A stretch of 64,000 nucleotides of DNA from Trebouxia sp. TZW2008 (taxonomy: Eukaryota; Chlorophyta; Trebouxiophyceae; Trebouxiales; Trebouxiaceae). Below the pieces are notes generated by a model. It was given only the letters and a program-made list of their open reading frames with translations. It was not told the DNA's origin and did no database searches. How positions within the stretch are numbered: the stretch's first letter is position 1; the number at the start of each line of letters is the position of its first letter. Shown in pieces: positions 38,692 through 50,389 of this stretch. Location: positions 47,148 through 111,147 of the forward strand of contig BDIU01000255.1 in NCBI GenBank assembly GCA_002118135.1, read 5' to 3'. The position numbers and the translations under genes are program-made.

Positions 38692-41600
38692 ATGGTAAGC
38701 AAACTTCCTGCCCCACAGTGCAGGTGATCAGTGTGCACGGCTGATCAACCTTTGCGTTCAGGCAGACGATGACGACCTATACGGCGGCTACGGCAACGAA
38801 GCATCCTTTGCGGTCAGCTGTCTACAGATCTATGCTTGTTGGCATTATGCCGCCACTGCTGCCTGCCTCATTTGCACTCTTTGTGTACAGGGAGCCTTTG
38901 CGCCTACAACCTTTGGCCCTCAGGGAACAACCTCTGCTCAAGGTTTACTTCTTTGTTTCACAATGCTCAAGTATGGCCGCCTGCCTCTAAATTGTCAAGG
39001 CTGCACCTGCCATCGTGTGTCTGTTGGTGCGCTGCAGAAGCATTCTTCAGGCCTGCATCAAGGTCAGGAGCAGCATTTGATGCACCTTCCTCGCAAACAC
39101 AGATGCGCCTGGGTACTGCTATTGGCCCATCACGAGGCCAAATGCGGCTGGGCACAGCAATTGCACCCTCGTACGCTCAAATGAGGCTAGGCACTGCCAT
39201 GGCTCCAGGCACAGCACGGCTCGGCACAGCTTCTTCTGGAGACAGTGGTGCTCGTCCTATGACATCCAACAAGGCAAGAAAGCCTAGTTTTGGCATACGT
39301 TGCCACTATTCAGCTGCCACGTTTGTGCTTTCTGTAATGCAACTTGGATGTGAGGACGAGCAGACCAAGCTGGGTATCACATGCACTGTGCAGGGAGCAG
39401 GCTACCAGTCAGCTCCCAGAGGCAGATTTAACCCCCTGAATCAGGCATCCAGCAGGTCTTCCATCCCTTAGATTGTAGTTTGCATGGTCGTCCATCTCTC
39501 ATCTTGGATGTCGCATGTTGCACAGGGAGCAGGCTACAGGTCAGCTCCCAGAGGCAGATTTGACCCCCTGAATCAGGCAGCCAGCGGGTCCCCCACCCCC
39601 CTAGAGGGTAAGCTGCAGGCCTCCCCCGAGGAGCAATGCCTAGAGGCTGAAGCCAAGGTGCACCTTGCTTTGGAGCAAAGCGCTGAAGCTCTGGTCAAAG
39701 GGGACGCCTCAGGCGGTATGCACTGTGCATTTGTGAGACACCAATTGCAGCACTTCCCGATCTCAGGCTTCACATTGCCATTGCATGCAGCGTGAGATGC
39801 TGTAAGGTAATTGCTGCAGCTTCACATCTGTTCCACCTTTCATAGCCTACTTAACGCTGACATGCAGTTGCTCCAATATGTTGAGTGGCAACATGCAACT
39901 GACACATGCAATTGCATCCACAGCAGTCATTCACAGCAGTGCCGTGCACAAAGCAAACGAAGCAAAACTCAATGACATTCATGCAATGTTGCTGCAGCTT
40001 TGGAACGGGCCAAAGAAGCTGGTAAGAGGGAAAGGGCGGTCTGCAAGCTGCGTGAGCGCTTTAGTCTGCTAGAGCAGATCAATTCAGACCTGAGCTATGC
40101 AGTTGCTGTGAATCTGGCAGAGGCATATCATGCTGCCCAGCTTCATTCAGAAGCTCTCAACAGCTTCACCCAGATTGTGCGCAGCAAACAGTTTCCTCAG
40201 GTCTGCAAACATTTTGACCACTTGCTCTACTTTGATGCCGCCATCCTTTTTGTCTTTACAGTGCAGCGTAACAGCACGCAACTTGCGAGCTTTGCTGCTG
40301 AGCCAGCAATGCTCAACATTAGTGCTGCTCTGCAAGCATTACTACAATCAGTGCTGCTTGTGTACCTGTCATTCAGCCGCACAGCTGGTGAGCCGATGCA
40401 GCAATGACAGCTTACAACCTGTGAGCTGATCTCAACTGCAAAGCATGCAAGATCAGACTAGGAGAAGCTTTTGACCAAAGTAGAGGCATGTTTGCTGCTT
40501 TAGACACAGGCATTGGAATGACATGGTGATGCAGGCGCATTTGCTAAGGATCAACATGGGAAACATCTACTTTGAGCAGCAGAAATTCCCCGCTGCCATC
40601 AAGATGTACCGCATGGCCCTGGACCAGGTGCCCCTCACGTCCAGGAGCGTACGCAACCGCATCCTGCGCAACATTGGAATTGCCTTCATGCAAGTTGGTC
40701 AGTATCAGGTGGGATATTGAGCATGCATTCATGTGGGTGAGTTGATGTGATGCATGCAAGCAAATAAGAGTTGAACGGGCTAAGAGAACTCTTCACAGTA
40801 TTGGGATTGCCTCCAATATGCAAGTCACTTGATATCAGGTAGGCCACCGGGATTGCTTTGATGCATTTTGAGTGACACATAGTGGGACCTTGCAATTGCT
40901 TTCATGCTGGGGGATCAAGATTTGGTGCAGCAATCCTGATGCAGGCAGTCTCAAAAGCAGCAGGCATGTCCTGTTGAAGGTGGCATGCAACTTACTGCGG
41001 CTGTGTGCCAAAGCACAGTGGACAAGCTGCGACTTTTGGTCAGGTCTGTACCCAGCTTGGTATTGCCAGCTGTCCTGAGCGCATGATGCTGACAACCTGC
41101 TTTAGGTTTGTATCTTGGGCAAAGACGTTTCCGCCAATTCTGCAAAAATTCAAAATTGATGCATATGAACAGCATTGCAGCGTTGTTTTATAAGGTCAAC
41201 AGCGCCTGTGGCTGCTGTTGTTGCTGAAGCTGCTGTTGTTGCTGAAGCTGCTGTTGTTGCTGAAGCTGCTGTTGTTGCTGAAGCTGCTGTTGTTGCTGAA
41301 GCTGCAGCGTCTGTGCTCTGAGAAAACGCCAACTGCAAGCCTCTCAGCAGGCAGCAAAGTACTCTAAAGTGACAACTTGCCTCCATGTTGCAGACAGCAG
41401 ATCATCCAATTACAGGTTGCCAAAGCAGTTGTGATGACTCTTTGTTCTCTGCTCTGTTCATAATAATACTTGTACAATTACACGTTCCAGCATATACTGC
41501 TAGGTATGTGTGCCACAAGTCCTATCTTGCCAGGCAGGCTTGTCTTGAGCGTCACGATGTGGATGCCTGATGTTCAACTATTGAAAGTCAGACAAAACAA

Positions 41601-44600
41601 TGTCATTCCAGATCTTCCTTGGGCGACCTAGAGGAGTTGATCCCTTGACTTGACCAAACAACATGACCTTAGGCGACCTAGTGTCTTGTAAACCTATTAA
41701 TCATAAACAGCATGGCATAGTGCATGGCATTCCCCAGACTTCTCTTCCCTGTAGCCTGGTAAACCGTTCATAGACCTCTCGGCTGATGAAACGATGAGAT
41801 GATGATCTAGATAACATCAACAGCAGTCCAAATACATCAGGTGTAAGACATGGGTGTTCCTGACACAGCACATGTTTCATTACTATGTTGCAGGATGCAA
41901 TGCAGTCCATGAACGGGGTGCTGGATGCACAGCCTAACCTCCAGGCAGCCTTCAGCCTCACCCTGCGCTCAAATGCCTTCAGAGAGACATGTAAATGATG
42001 CAAAAGGCCTTCTCCGGGCTGATGCAGGCTGCATGGCAACATTGTGACACTGCATGCTTTGTTATGGTGCAGGATGCAATGCAGTCTATGAATGGGGTGC
42101 TGGACGCACAGCCTAACCTCCAGGCAGCCTTCAGCCTCACCCTGCGCTCAAATGCCTTCAAAGAGACATGTAAATGATGCAAAAGGCCTTCTCCGGGCTG
42201 ATGCAGGCTGCATGGCAACATTGTGACACTGCATGCTTTGTTATGGTGCAGGATGCAATGCAGTCTATAAACGGGGTGCTGGATGCAGAGCCTGACCCAC
42301 AAGCAGCCCTCAATCTCACCCTGTGCACCTATGCCATGGGAGACAAAGAAAGTGTTCAGCAGGCCTTCTCCAAGCCTGTGTTGGTAGTATAGCTGTGCCG
42401 TGATGTTTCATGCTTCACTACGGTGCAGGACGCAATGCAGTCCATGAACGGGGTGCTGGACGCAGAGCCTGACCCCCAGGCAGCCTTCAATCTCACCCTG
42501 TGCACCTACGCCCTGGGAGACAAAGAGATGATGAAGCAAGCCTTCTCTAGGCTTGTTGAGGTAATCTGCATCCCGCTTTGGGTTTTATAATTTTCTAGGC
42601 TTGTAGAACTGATCTGCATGCTGTCTGAATTCTTTGTGAGGTGTTCCAGGCGTGTACGTCGATCTGCATGCTGCCTTACATTGCAACATTTACAGGCTAC
42701 TGGAGATGATTTGCATGATGCCTTGGCTTTCCTGAGATATCCTTGTCAGACTCCTGCTTGAGCTCAGAACGTCAGAGTCAAAACCAAAGCAGGAGATACA
42801 ATCAACCAAGCTAGACCACACTTGTTAGCTTAAGCAACCTCTGGTAGCTCCAGCAACTTTTACTAGCTGAAGCGATACCAACTTTAAGAGTTCTGCATTC
42901 AGGTTGTGCCAAGTAATGACCTGGAAGAAGAAGACAATGAGGAAAGTGCTAGATCAAGTCTACTGAATGATGAGCTGAGGCAAGAACAAAGAGCCAGGCA
43001 GGCCAAAATGCACAGGTCAGATCAGTGTCTTTGCTGTCATTGAACAAGAACAACTGTCTGTTGTGAAGAGCTGTCAGAACAGGAGCACTTCTTTGTAGGA
43101 ACATGGTTTATGTCATAGACCATGTGGGCACTCGCCTTGTGCAATTACACCTCTGAAATGTCAGGGTCAGATCTGCAGGTCATGGTCTCAACCGAGCTGT
43201 CTTGGGTAATTCAGTGCAGTTGGCTTGCAGGACCAGGACAACTCTGTCTCTACATCTATTGAGTTGAAGGCATGACCACACAGCATAGCTCTCATGGGGT
43301 TTTCGGATTTGGCTGCATATTCTGTGCTATTACCCGCCCTTTCATGTGTTGCAGCTATATCCTGACTGCAGCTCGGCTGATATCACCTGTCATAGAGAGA
43401 GCAGGGCCAGTCCCAGGCTTTGAGTGGTGCATAGACGCCCTGACAGGGGCGCAGCATTCAGCCCTGGCCAGTGAAGTGGCCCTAGCAAAGGCCAGCTGGT
43501 TCCTGGACCATCAGAACTTTGGGGACGCTGTCAATGTCCTGAAGGTGAGATTCGTCAAGCTGAGGTCAGAGCACTTGGGCAATGCTGAAGTGATATTTAT
43601 TTTGGCATTGTTTAGCATCAACGGCAAGCATGTGTGGCCATACTGTGGGGTGATGATTCTACCTGATAGGCATGTCTCTTATGCATGCTTGCCTGGGTGC
43701 GGCGTATCAGTCTTGACCGTGCTCATGCGCAATGCCACTTGATTGCTGTCACGCTGTCACGAAAGAGCTTGTTAGCCAGGTGCTTGAAGACTTTGCTCAC
43801 TGATGACATCATGACAAAGTTGACTCTGAATCAGGGACGACATGTTACATTGACCTGCCTATGATTTGACCTTCGACTCATGTAGGGCTTTGAGAAGAAG
43901 GAGCACAAGCTGAAGGCCAGAGCTGCCACCAACCTAGCCTTCCTGTACTCTTTGGAGAATGATGCTGGCAATGCCGAGCGCTATGCAGATCTGGCTGTCC
44001 AGACTGATAAGTACAATGCACAAGCTGTTGTCAACAAGGTGAGGTGGTTTGATCCTAGCTTGGGAAACTATTGATCCAATGGCAATCTGCGCTCCAATTG
44101 CAGGCAGCTTGGTCATCACAGAGATTGCAAAGGCAGATTGATCCAATGCCTCAAGCATCAGCAGAGCACAAGCTTGCACGTAATGCTGCGCATCAGCCGC
44201 TGATTGATTCAAGACATTGTATACAGAGCCCTCTTTGGAGAATGCATGACTCTCAAGTCTCATAGCTCGCACCAATAAGCATGCATTCATGCATTGTAGT
44301 TGCCGTTTCAGTGAGCTGTAACATGTATGTTTGTAGGGCATTGTTGCAGCCAAAGCAAAGGATCTTACGGCAGCACGCAGCTACTTCATGGACGCCGTCA
44401 GTCTAGAGGCAGATTGTGTGGAGGCCATCTACAACTTGGGGCTGGTCAGCAAGGCCCTGGGCAATCTGGAAGATGCCCTGACAGCCTTCAAGAGGCTGAA
44501 CACCATGGTGACTGATGACACAGCTGCTATGTTTCAGGTCAGTCCAGTAATGCTTCACTTTAGTTGACATCAGTCCACATTAGTTCACATTGATCACGTT

Positions 44601-47600
44601 GGTGACACCAACAGTGTAGTCAGCACGGCAGAATGTCATGCCTAGGGACAGGTCAATCTGATTGTCAGGTTTGGGTTGTGAGATGTTGAAAGCGTCAACT
44701 CTGTGAAGTGTGAAATGGCTGGAACGCTTTCTGCAGTACAGAGACAAGAAGTCACAGGGGCCGAGCATCATCTTCCTGATGCGCTGTCACAACACTTAAG
44801 CAAAACTAGTAGCCCCATTGCAGCAGGGTGAACATAGTGTAGTTTTAAGCCCATAGATTGTGTTGAGTGCAAGCGGCCACTACGTCACATGTGCACAACT
44901 GAATGCTGTGAAAATGCCTACCTGATGCTATCAGCCCAAGCCGTTCCAAACAGTTGTACTCTTCATGATCTGCTGCAGCCACACACACCTCGCACATGTG
45001 CTGGAAAGTGTTACCAATCTTTACCAACTACCAGGCCCTGCTGCTCAGCTGTCCTGACTCTGAGCCCTAGTACATTCAACATCTGTTGCCGTGATGCTTT
45101 GCTGCTCAAATAGCACAAACTGCATGTAAAGCAACAAAGAATGCAGTGTAGAATATTCCCCGTACACTGTGGCAGCGTACGCATAAAGGGCAATTCTCAC
45201 GGCGCTTTGAAGTAGTTTGAGCGCTTCAACATGCCAGTGCCTCAGGATCTTCTAGATTGCTGATATGACAAACTGTACATACAGCAACAAATGTAACAGT
45301 GCAAAAGTGTTGCTGTAGATTGCGGCAGTGTATGACAAGATGGGGGATCTACATGGCGCTCTGCAATGGTTTGAGCGCTTCAACATGCAAGTGCCTCAGA
45401 TTCTACGCATTTTAAATGGCTTCAACGACAACATGCACGTACAGCAACAAGTATGACAGTGCAAAAGTGTTGGTGCAGATTGCGGCTGTGTATGACATGA
45501 TGGGCGATCCACATGGTGCTCTGGAATGGTTTGAGCGCCTCAACATGCGAGTACCTCAAGACCCAGGAATTCTGGCTCGCCTGGGAGCCCTCCACGCCAG
45601 GCATGCCCTCTCTTCATATGCACCAACATACATTGTATACAAGCTTTGACTGCAGCCAATAGGTTGCACCAATGTGCTGTGGTCATACATTGTATGTAAG
45701 CTTTGACTGCAGCCAGTACGAACGCACCAATGTGCTGTGGTCATACATTGTATGTAAGCTTTGGCTGCAGCCAGTATGAATGCACCGATGTGCTGTGGCC
45801 ATACATTGTTTTCCAGCTCTGACTGCAGCCAGCATGAACGCACCAATGTGTTGTGGCCGGACATTGTATATAAGCTTTGACTGCAGCCAATAGGATGCAC
45901 CAATGTGCTGTGGTCATACATTGTATATAAGCTTTGGCTGCAGCCAGTATGAACGCGCCAATGTTCTGCGGTCATACATTTTGAATAGGCTTTGACTGCA
46001 GGCGATATGGTAGCACCAACGTGCTGTGCATATGTGCTTCGCTTGCACAATGTTTGCATTGTGTGACGCTGAGATCAGGTATGCATTGTCAAGTCATTTG
46101 GGCAGTCTTGATGCAAGTGTCTCACACTAGTGTCTAAGGCCGCTGCAAGGGCCAGTTGGTGTTGTCGGGCAAGGGCTTGCAAGCATTGATGTGTGCAAGT
46201 TACAGCAAATGGTGTCTGCACTGGCCCGATTGCGCCGACAACCAGCATAGCTTATGCACTACATTGCTACAAATGCTATGCAACTTGGTTTTGGCACATG
46301 TTGCATCAGGCTGGGTGATGAGGCAGAGGCAGTGAGGTGCTATCAGGATGCCCATCGCATGTTCCCAGCCAACATGGATGTCATCAGCTGGCTTGGAGCC
46401 TTCCATGTAAAGAATGAGGTACAGTACTTTTTCTTTGTAACGACCGCTTTTAATGGCCAAGGGAAATGTCCTTGCATCTAATTGTCTTTACTGAAAGCAG
46501 CAATGCAGTCAGAATGCATTGACTGGTTCCCAATTGCGTAGTCCTTACATGAACAATCAAGTGTCTTTACAAGGAGATACTCCTGTAACAGCATGGCTTG
46601 AACTCAGACAGTGACCTGCATGCTTTGGACATTGACACCCCTTTTCTCTGCGCCTTTTTTCGAAATGAAGATTGCTGGCCATGTTGCGCTGCATTGCATT
46701 TGCTCATGTGTCAGATTTGCTGTGTGACAGCAACATCAGCCTGCAGTCCAAAGTTGAGACAATGCCTTCGGATGTCATGCCTACTTCATGAAGCTGTCAT
46801 TGTCACCAAGCTGACGAGAGCTGATTTGCCTTTGAGAGATCATCAAATTGCCATGTATGCTGGCGTTGACACCGCAATTGTGATCCAACTGCGGCAAGAC
46901 GCAAGACTCACATAAAATGATTTTATGATAGGCCGCATGCAGCTGACATAGTATGCCCATCAGCATTGAACTATCGCCACCTGCTTTCTGCCAGCATGCA
47001 AATGCCTTGTCACATAGCGTCTCACATGGAGTGTCCACCAGACTGCTGCACAACCACTTGCGTGGCGAGCACTGTGACCATCACTTTCTGTATCAAGCAT
47101 AAAAACATGATCTCAGTTTTTGTGAGGCATTCACGCGGTCAACAACAGTATGCTTACACTGCTGTCGTGCGTCAACAAGGTGACACGCTTCTCTCAGTAG
47201 TAGTCATAATCATAGTAACACACATTGAGCACTTTCCAGCGCATGCGCTTCGTGAATGTGGCCCAAATCCTATCTCGGTAAGCTGGCTTGTTCCGATGCT
47301 TCTCTTGGTTGAGCCCTTGTTCTGCAACCTGAGCGGCTGATCAACAAAAGCGCAAGCATAGCAGAACAGGTGCATGGGCTGCCTCTTCAGACAGAGGCTC
47401 CCATCATGACGCCTAACAACGTAGACTTTTGTTGACTTTCCTGTTTCTTTCAGCAGAACAGGTGCATGGGCTGCCTCTTCAGACAGAGGCTCCCATCATG
47501 ACGCCTGACAACGTAGACTCCTCTTGTCTTTTCTGTTTCTTTCAGCAAAACAGGTGCATGGGCCGGCTCAAATCCCAGAGACTCCCAACCTGACGCCTAA

Positions 47601-49470
47601 CAGTGTGTGATGTCTTTTGTTTTCTTGCTGTGCGGATGATAACCAAGTCATCAGGTATGGTTGGACATCTAGGAGAGAGCAGCACCATTCTTTGACCTGG
47701 CAGCTCAGCTTGATTGGCCACAGCACAAGCATATGCAATGCTGACGTGCTCTGCTGTCTCGCTTGACGTTACCAACAATGACTGCAGATGTATGAGAGGG
47801 CAGCGCCATTTTTTGAACTGGCAGCTCAAGTACAGCCACAGGAGGTCAAGTGGCAGCTCATGAGTGCCAGCTGCTTCAGACGCACTGGCAATCAACAGAC
47901 CGTGAGCCCCTTGACACTAATGAGAACAAAACAAAATGACACTTTCTAGCACATGCACTGATTGTCTGTGGCGCAACAGTGACGTTCTCAAGACCACTCC
48001 TCAAGAACGCCGGCTTGTTCGTGACTTTCAGAACGTCAACATTACACATCTCTGTCATAATGACTTGATATTGATTCAGTGTATATGCCCATGCGCTTCA
48101 TGCCTTTTGCTCTGTCTGAAATGCAAGCATAGAGGTGTGCATAATGATGGCCACTAGCATTGCTGCCTCACCCATGCCATGACACGGAGTTGCAACACTG
48201 CACTGCTGTAAGTGTCTGCCAATAATCTGCCATGGTCAGGTCTCAGAGAAACTCTGCTCAGTACTGCAGGGTCTTATTGAGCAGGGTGCAAAGCTTGATG
48301 CTCCTGTGAACAGCATCAAGACTTATTTTGATAGTTGTCTGTGCCCGACCTTGCAGGCTCTGGCCAAGTACAAGCAAATTCACGGAAGCTACCCACTCAA
48401 TGTTGAGTGCTTGCATTACCTTGTGCACCTCTGTGGGGAGCTAGGTATGCATCACTTCTGCAGCATTTCTGATGCATCAAGCCACAGCATCAGTACTCTG
48501 TTTCAAATTTCTGTGTGTCAGCTTTTTCTTGAATATCCACATCCAATGTGAAGTGCCTGCGCTACATTGGGCATCTCTGTGGACAGCTAAGTCTGCATCA
48601 CTTCCAACTCATTTGTGGTCCAACAAGCAGTATGGAACTCTTGCATTGGCATTGTCTTGATCTGCAGAAGGGCTTTGTTATAGGCTTGAAAGATGGGGAA
48701 GCAAAAACACCTCGTAGCGCGAGTTGCTCTGCACAACAGCGACACGCATTTGCCTTGTTTTTGTGTGAACTGCAGATGCAATGCAGGCTTGAAAGATGAA
48801 GAAGCAGAGTATGCTTCAAGGATGCGTAAGGCAGAACGGCAGCAAGCCAATCCTCAGGTACTTGCATGTAACTCTCAAGCTTTTCTGCTGCTCAAACTCA
48901 CAAATTGGCACTGGCCCAAGTGCTGTGGTCAACACTTGATCGCATGGTGTTCAGTGCAGACCAGGCATTTCTGTCCCATCGCATTACGCATATGCTGCTG
49001 GTTGCAGCTGACAAACGCCATGCATCACTAAACCCCCTTTGATGACAATGATGTCTGGCATTGTAGACAACAAGCTCGAGGGAAACTCTGGATCGACAGC
49101 AGTCATCTGGGCGCGGTCCTACAGCAGACTTAGACGGCGTCAGCGCTTTGGCAATGCCTGACGAGCCCGCCTTCCAGATGCCTGTCTCAAAGGTACTTGA
49201 CCAAGACATTGAGCACCCCACGCAGTTTTAAAAGTTGTTGAGGTAGATTCTTGTGCAGCTTGTGGCTTGCACGCCAGTATTGTGTTGCATATGTACACCA
49301 TTTGTGATGTTTACTGTATAAAAGGTTGCCTTGTTGAATAGCCCTGGGCAAGCTTATCAGCTCAGCCGCTTACTTGTTTGCTGTAGGCAAAGAAGGCGCA
49401 GCTAGTTCAAAGGAAAGAGGAAGATGAGTGGGGTACAGGAGATTTGGGAGAGGAGCTGTTGCCGCAATGA
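38692..49470 (+). CDS. IFT88: Intraflagellar transport protein IFT88 (TPR protein of IFT-B)
   Basis: A core IFT-B subunit needed to build cilia/flagella. Nineteen exons join in phase: 38692-38694 (ATG only), 38762-38812, 38891-38942, 39038-39273, 39526-39715, 39998-40200, 40535-40708, 42429-42560, 42903-43015, 43355-43544, 43886-44038, 44337-44537, 45479-45600, 46310-46418, 47788-47901, 48357-48444, 48787-48857, 49067-49192, 49387-49470. The N-terminus ADDDDLYGGYGNEASF and the low-complexity RLGTA repeats are IFT88 hallmarks, as is GRFDPLNQAASGSPTPLE. TPRs follow: INMGNIYFEQQKFPAAIKMY, RMALDQVP, FEWCIDALTGAQHSALASEV, ATNLAFLYS, AIYNLGLVSKALGNLEDAL, VYDMMGDPHGALEWFERLN, PANMDVISWLGAF, VKWQLMSASCFRRTGN, YPLNVECLHYLVHLCGELG and LKDEEAEYA. 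It ends DEWGTGDLGEELLPQ, the usual acidic tail. Introns 4 and 13 use GC donors. Introns hold many exon echoes. Confidence 0.96.
39392..39480 (+). repeat. Echo of IFT88 exon 5 carrying a stop codon
   Basis: It starts with a perfect acceptor (CACTGTGCAG then GGAGCAGGCTACCAGTCAGC), nearly identical to true exon 5 at 39526 for about 70 bases. It then has a TAG stop where the parent continues. If spliced in it would truncate the protein. Confidence 0.8.
41211..41300 (+). repeat. 18-bp minisatellite, five units
   Basis: Five perfect units of GCTGCTGTTGTTGCTGAA lie in IFT88 intron 7. The minus-strand frame across it is an Ala/Ser/Thr repeat with no sign of being a gene. Confidence 0.95.
41491..41600 (+). 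repeat. Dispersed hairpin repeat, copy 2
   Basis: It reads GTGCCACAAGTCCTATCTTG then CCAGGCAGGCTTGTCTTGAG. It is most similar to copy 3 at 53391-53491, including the downstream TGATGTT-AAC and AAGTCA. It lies in IFT88 intron 7. Confidence 0.65.
41894..42428 (+). repeat. Three tandem echoes of IFT88 exon 8 (about 179-bp unit)
   Basis: Units start at 41894, 42073 and 42252, and the true exon 8 starts at 42429 (spacing 179, 179, 177). Each starts after a CAG acceptor with GATGCAATGCAGTC. The first two are close to identical to each other and read DAMQSMNGVLDAQPNLQAAF before a stop. The third (42252) stays open through NLTLCTYAMGDKESVQQAFS and even has a GTAGTA donor-like site where exon 8 has GTAATC. 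Confidence 0.95.
45110..45425 (+). repeat. Two tandem echoes of IFT88 exon 13
   Basis: Units at about 45117-45268 and 45270-45425 repeat the region of exon 13 (45479-45600) together with its upstream intron (ACAGCAACAA..GCAAAAGTGTTG). The second still reads VYDKMGDLHGALQWFERFN and retains TAG/ATTGCGGC at the acceptor position. The first is more decayed. Confidence 0.85.
45627..46030 (+). repeat. 58-bp minisatellite, seven units, in IFT88 intron 13
   Basis: Units start near 45627, 45684, 45742, 45800, 45858, 45915 and 45973. The consensus contains CATACATTGTATGTAAGC, TTTGACTGCAGCCAGTA and GCACCAATGTGCTGTGGT. Most units thus carry a donor-like GTATGTAAG or GTATATAAG and a TGCAG acceptor-like site. 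Confidence 0.95.
46420..46587 (+). mobile_element. TIR element, copy C, at the 5' splice site of IFT88 intron 14
   Basis: Exon 14 ends AATGAG at 46418 and the intron starts GTACAGTAC. From the T of the GT the sequence follows copy A: TACAGTA, CTTTGTAACGACCGCTTTTA, then TTGTCTTTACTG. It ends CAAGTGTCTTTACAAGGAGA..TCCTGTA, an imperfect inverted repeat of the start. Here it lies on the opposite strand from copies A and B but in the same orientation relative to the host gene. Confidence 0.65.
47361..47610 (+). repeat. 92-bp tandem array, three units
   Basis: Units start at 47361, 47453 and 47545 (GCAGAACAGGTGCATGGGCT). Each is preceded by a pyrimidine-rich CTGTTTCTTTCAG acceptor-like stretch in units two and three. 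It lies in IFT88 intron 14. The reading frames stop early and match no IFT88 segment. Confidence 0.9.
47655..47720 (+). repeat. Echo of IFT88 exon 15
   Basis: GAGAGAGCAGCACCATTCTT and TGGCAGCTCAG repeat the exon-15 sequence ATGAGAGGGCAGCGCCATTT..CTGGCAGCTCAAG (47788 onward). It lies about 130 bp upstream in the same intron. Confidence 0.75.
48540..48715 (+). repeat. Echoes of IFT88 exons 16 and 17
   Basis: At about 48548-48610 the second half of exon 16 and its intron start recur (GTGAAGTGCCTGCGCTACAT; GCATCACTTC). At about 48672-48700 the start of exon 17 recurs (TAGGCTTGAAAGATGGGGAA). Both lie in intron 16, each next to its parent side. Confidence 0.75.
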
Positions 49471-50389
49471 CACATTCAGAGCAAAATTGTACTTGCAAAT
49501 CCTCACTGCAAGTGTGCATAACTTGACTCCAGGGCACCCCTAGAGCAGGTGCTGCTGCCAATGAAGCCTTGTGCCCAAAGTCAGCTTACCCATCAGCATG
49601 ACGAAAGAATGGTCACATAATGAAATTGATTTATTTGGTATGGGATTGACGCATGCATGCACATGGTATTGCTGCTGTATGGATGTGTGATGCACCTGTC
49701 TGCTTCATATGCAGTGAAAATCAGCGTAGTCCAATTGCCCATAGCAAGCTGTCATACTTGCAGTCAAAACGTCTTTTGCAAGAGCATTTGCTGTCAGCCT
49801 GCTCTGTCTACTTCGCCACTGCCTGGTGCCCTCAGACCTTTCAAGAATGTTTTGCATTGATACCAGCGCAACCTATCCTCTTCATCTGCCATCACAGTCA
49901 AGCAGCTCAGGTCAAAAACAGCTTATCAGGACATCAAACAGCAGCCATTACCCGCTTAGTGCAGGCACTTATGTGAATCATGTTGCTAACTTGGATGAAG
50001 CAGTTGCACAAGCTAGTAGCCATGGAGATGAAAGTGGTGAAGCAACACCTGATGACGCATCTAGATGACTGGGTGTGTGATTTTCTTCTGGTACTGCTCC
50101 TGTCAGATCTATGCTCACCTGTGCAGCAACACAGTCTGTATGAGGACGAAAGAAGCAAGACCAGCAGCAAAGATGCCGCAGGCAGCGTCAGCATCATGTA
50201 GTCCAGCAAACAGATACATCATGCCACCTTTGCACAGGACAGCAGTCACACCTGCCTGCATGATTTATGCATGCTGTCAACACTAGAGCCGTGCACTCCT
50301 TTTATCGTGTAACACACCCATAACAGACAAGTACACGCCATGTTCAGCTGATTTTCACGTGCATGCCAATCTTTTCAGCCATGCTTGGC
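49471..50389. other. Intergenic between convergent IFT88 and p31comet-like genes
   Basis: The 900 bases hold both 3' UTRs. A minus-strand frame at 49934-50209 starts with a hydrophobic run (MMLTLPAASLLLVLLLSSS), but nothing supports it as a gene. No repeat from elsewhere in the window is seen here. Confidence 0.35.

Noticed and set aside
41150..41386. Minus-strand frame coding a repeated Ala-Ser-Ala-Thr-Thr peptide
   Set aside because: It is simply the translation of the 18-bp minisatellite inside an IFT88 intron.
41894..46030. Regular direct repeats that could be mistaken for a CRISPR array
   Set aside because: Units are 58-179 bp with no short-repeat/unique-spacer pattern, lie in introns of a eukaryotic gene and copy its exons.
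46598..47340. Open frames in the long IFT88 intron 14
   Set aside because: Exons 14 and 15 join directly in the protein family, and no domain is recognisable in between.
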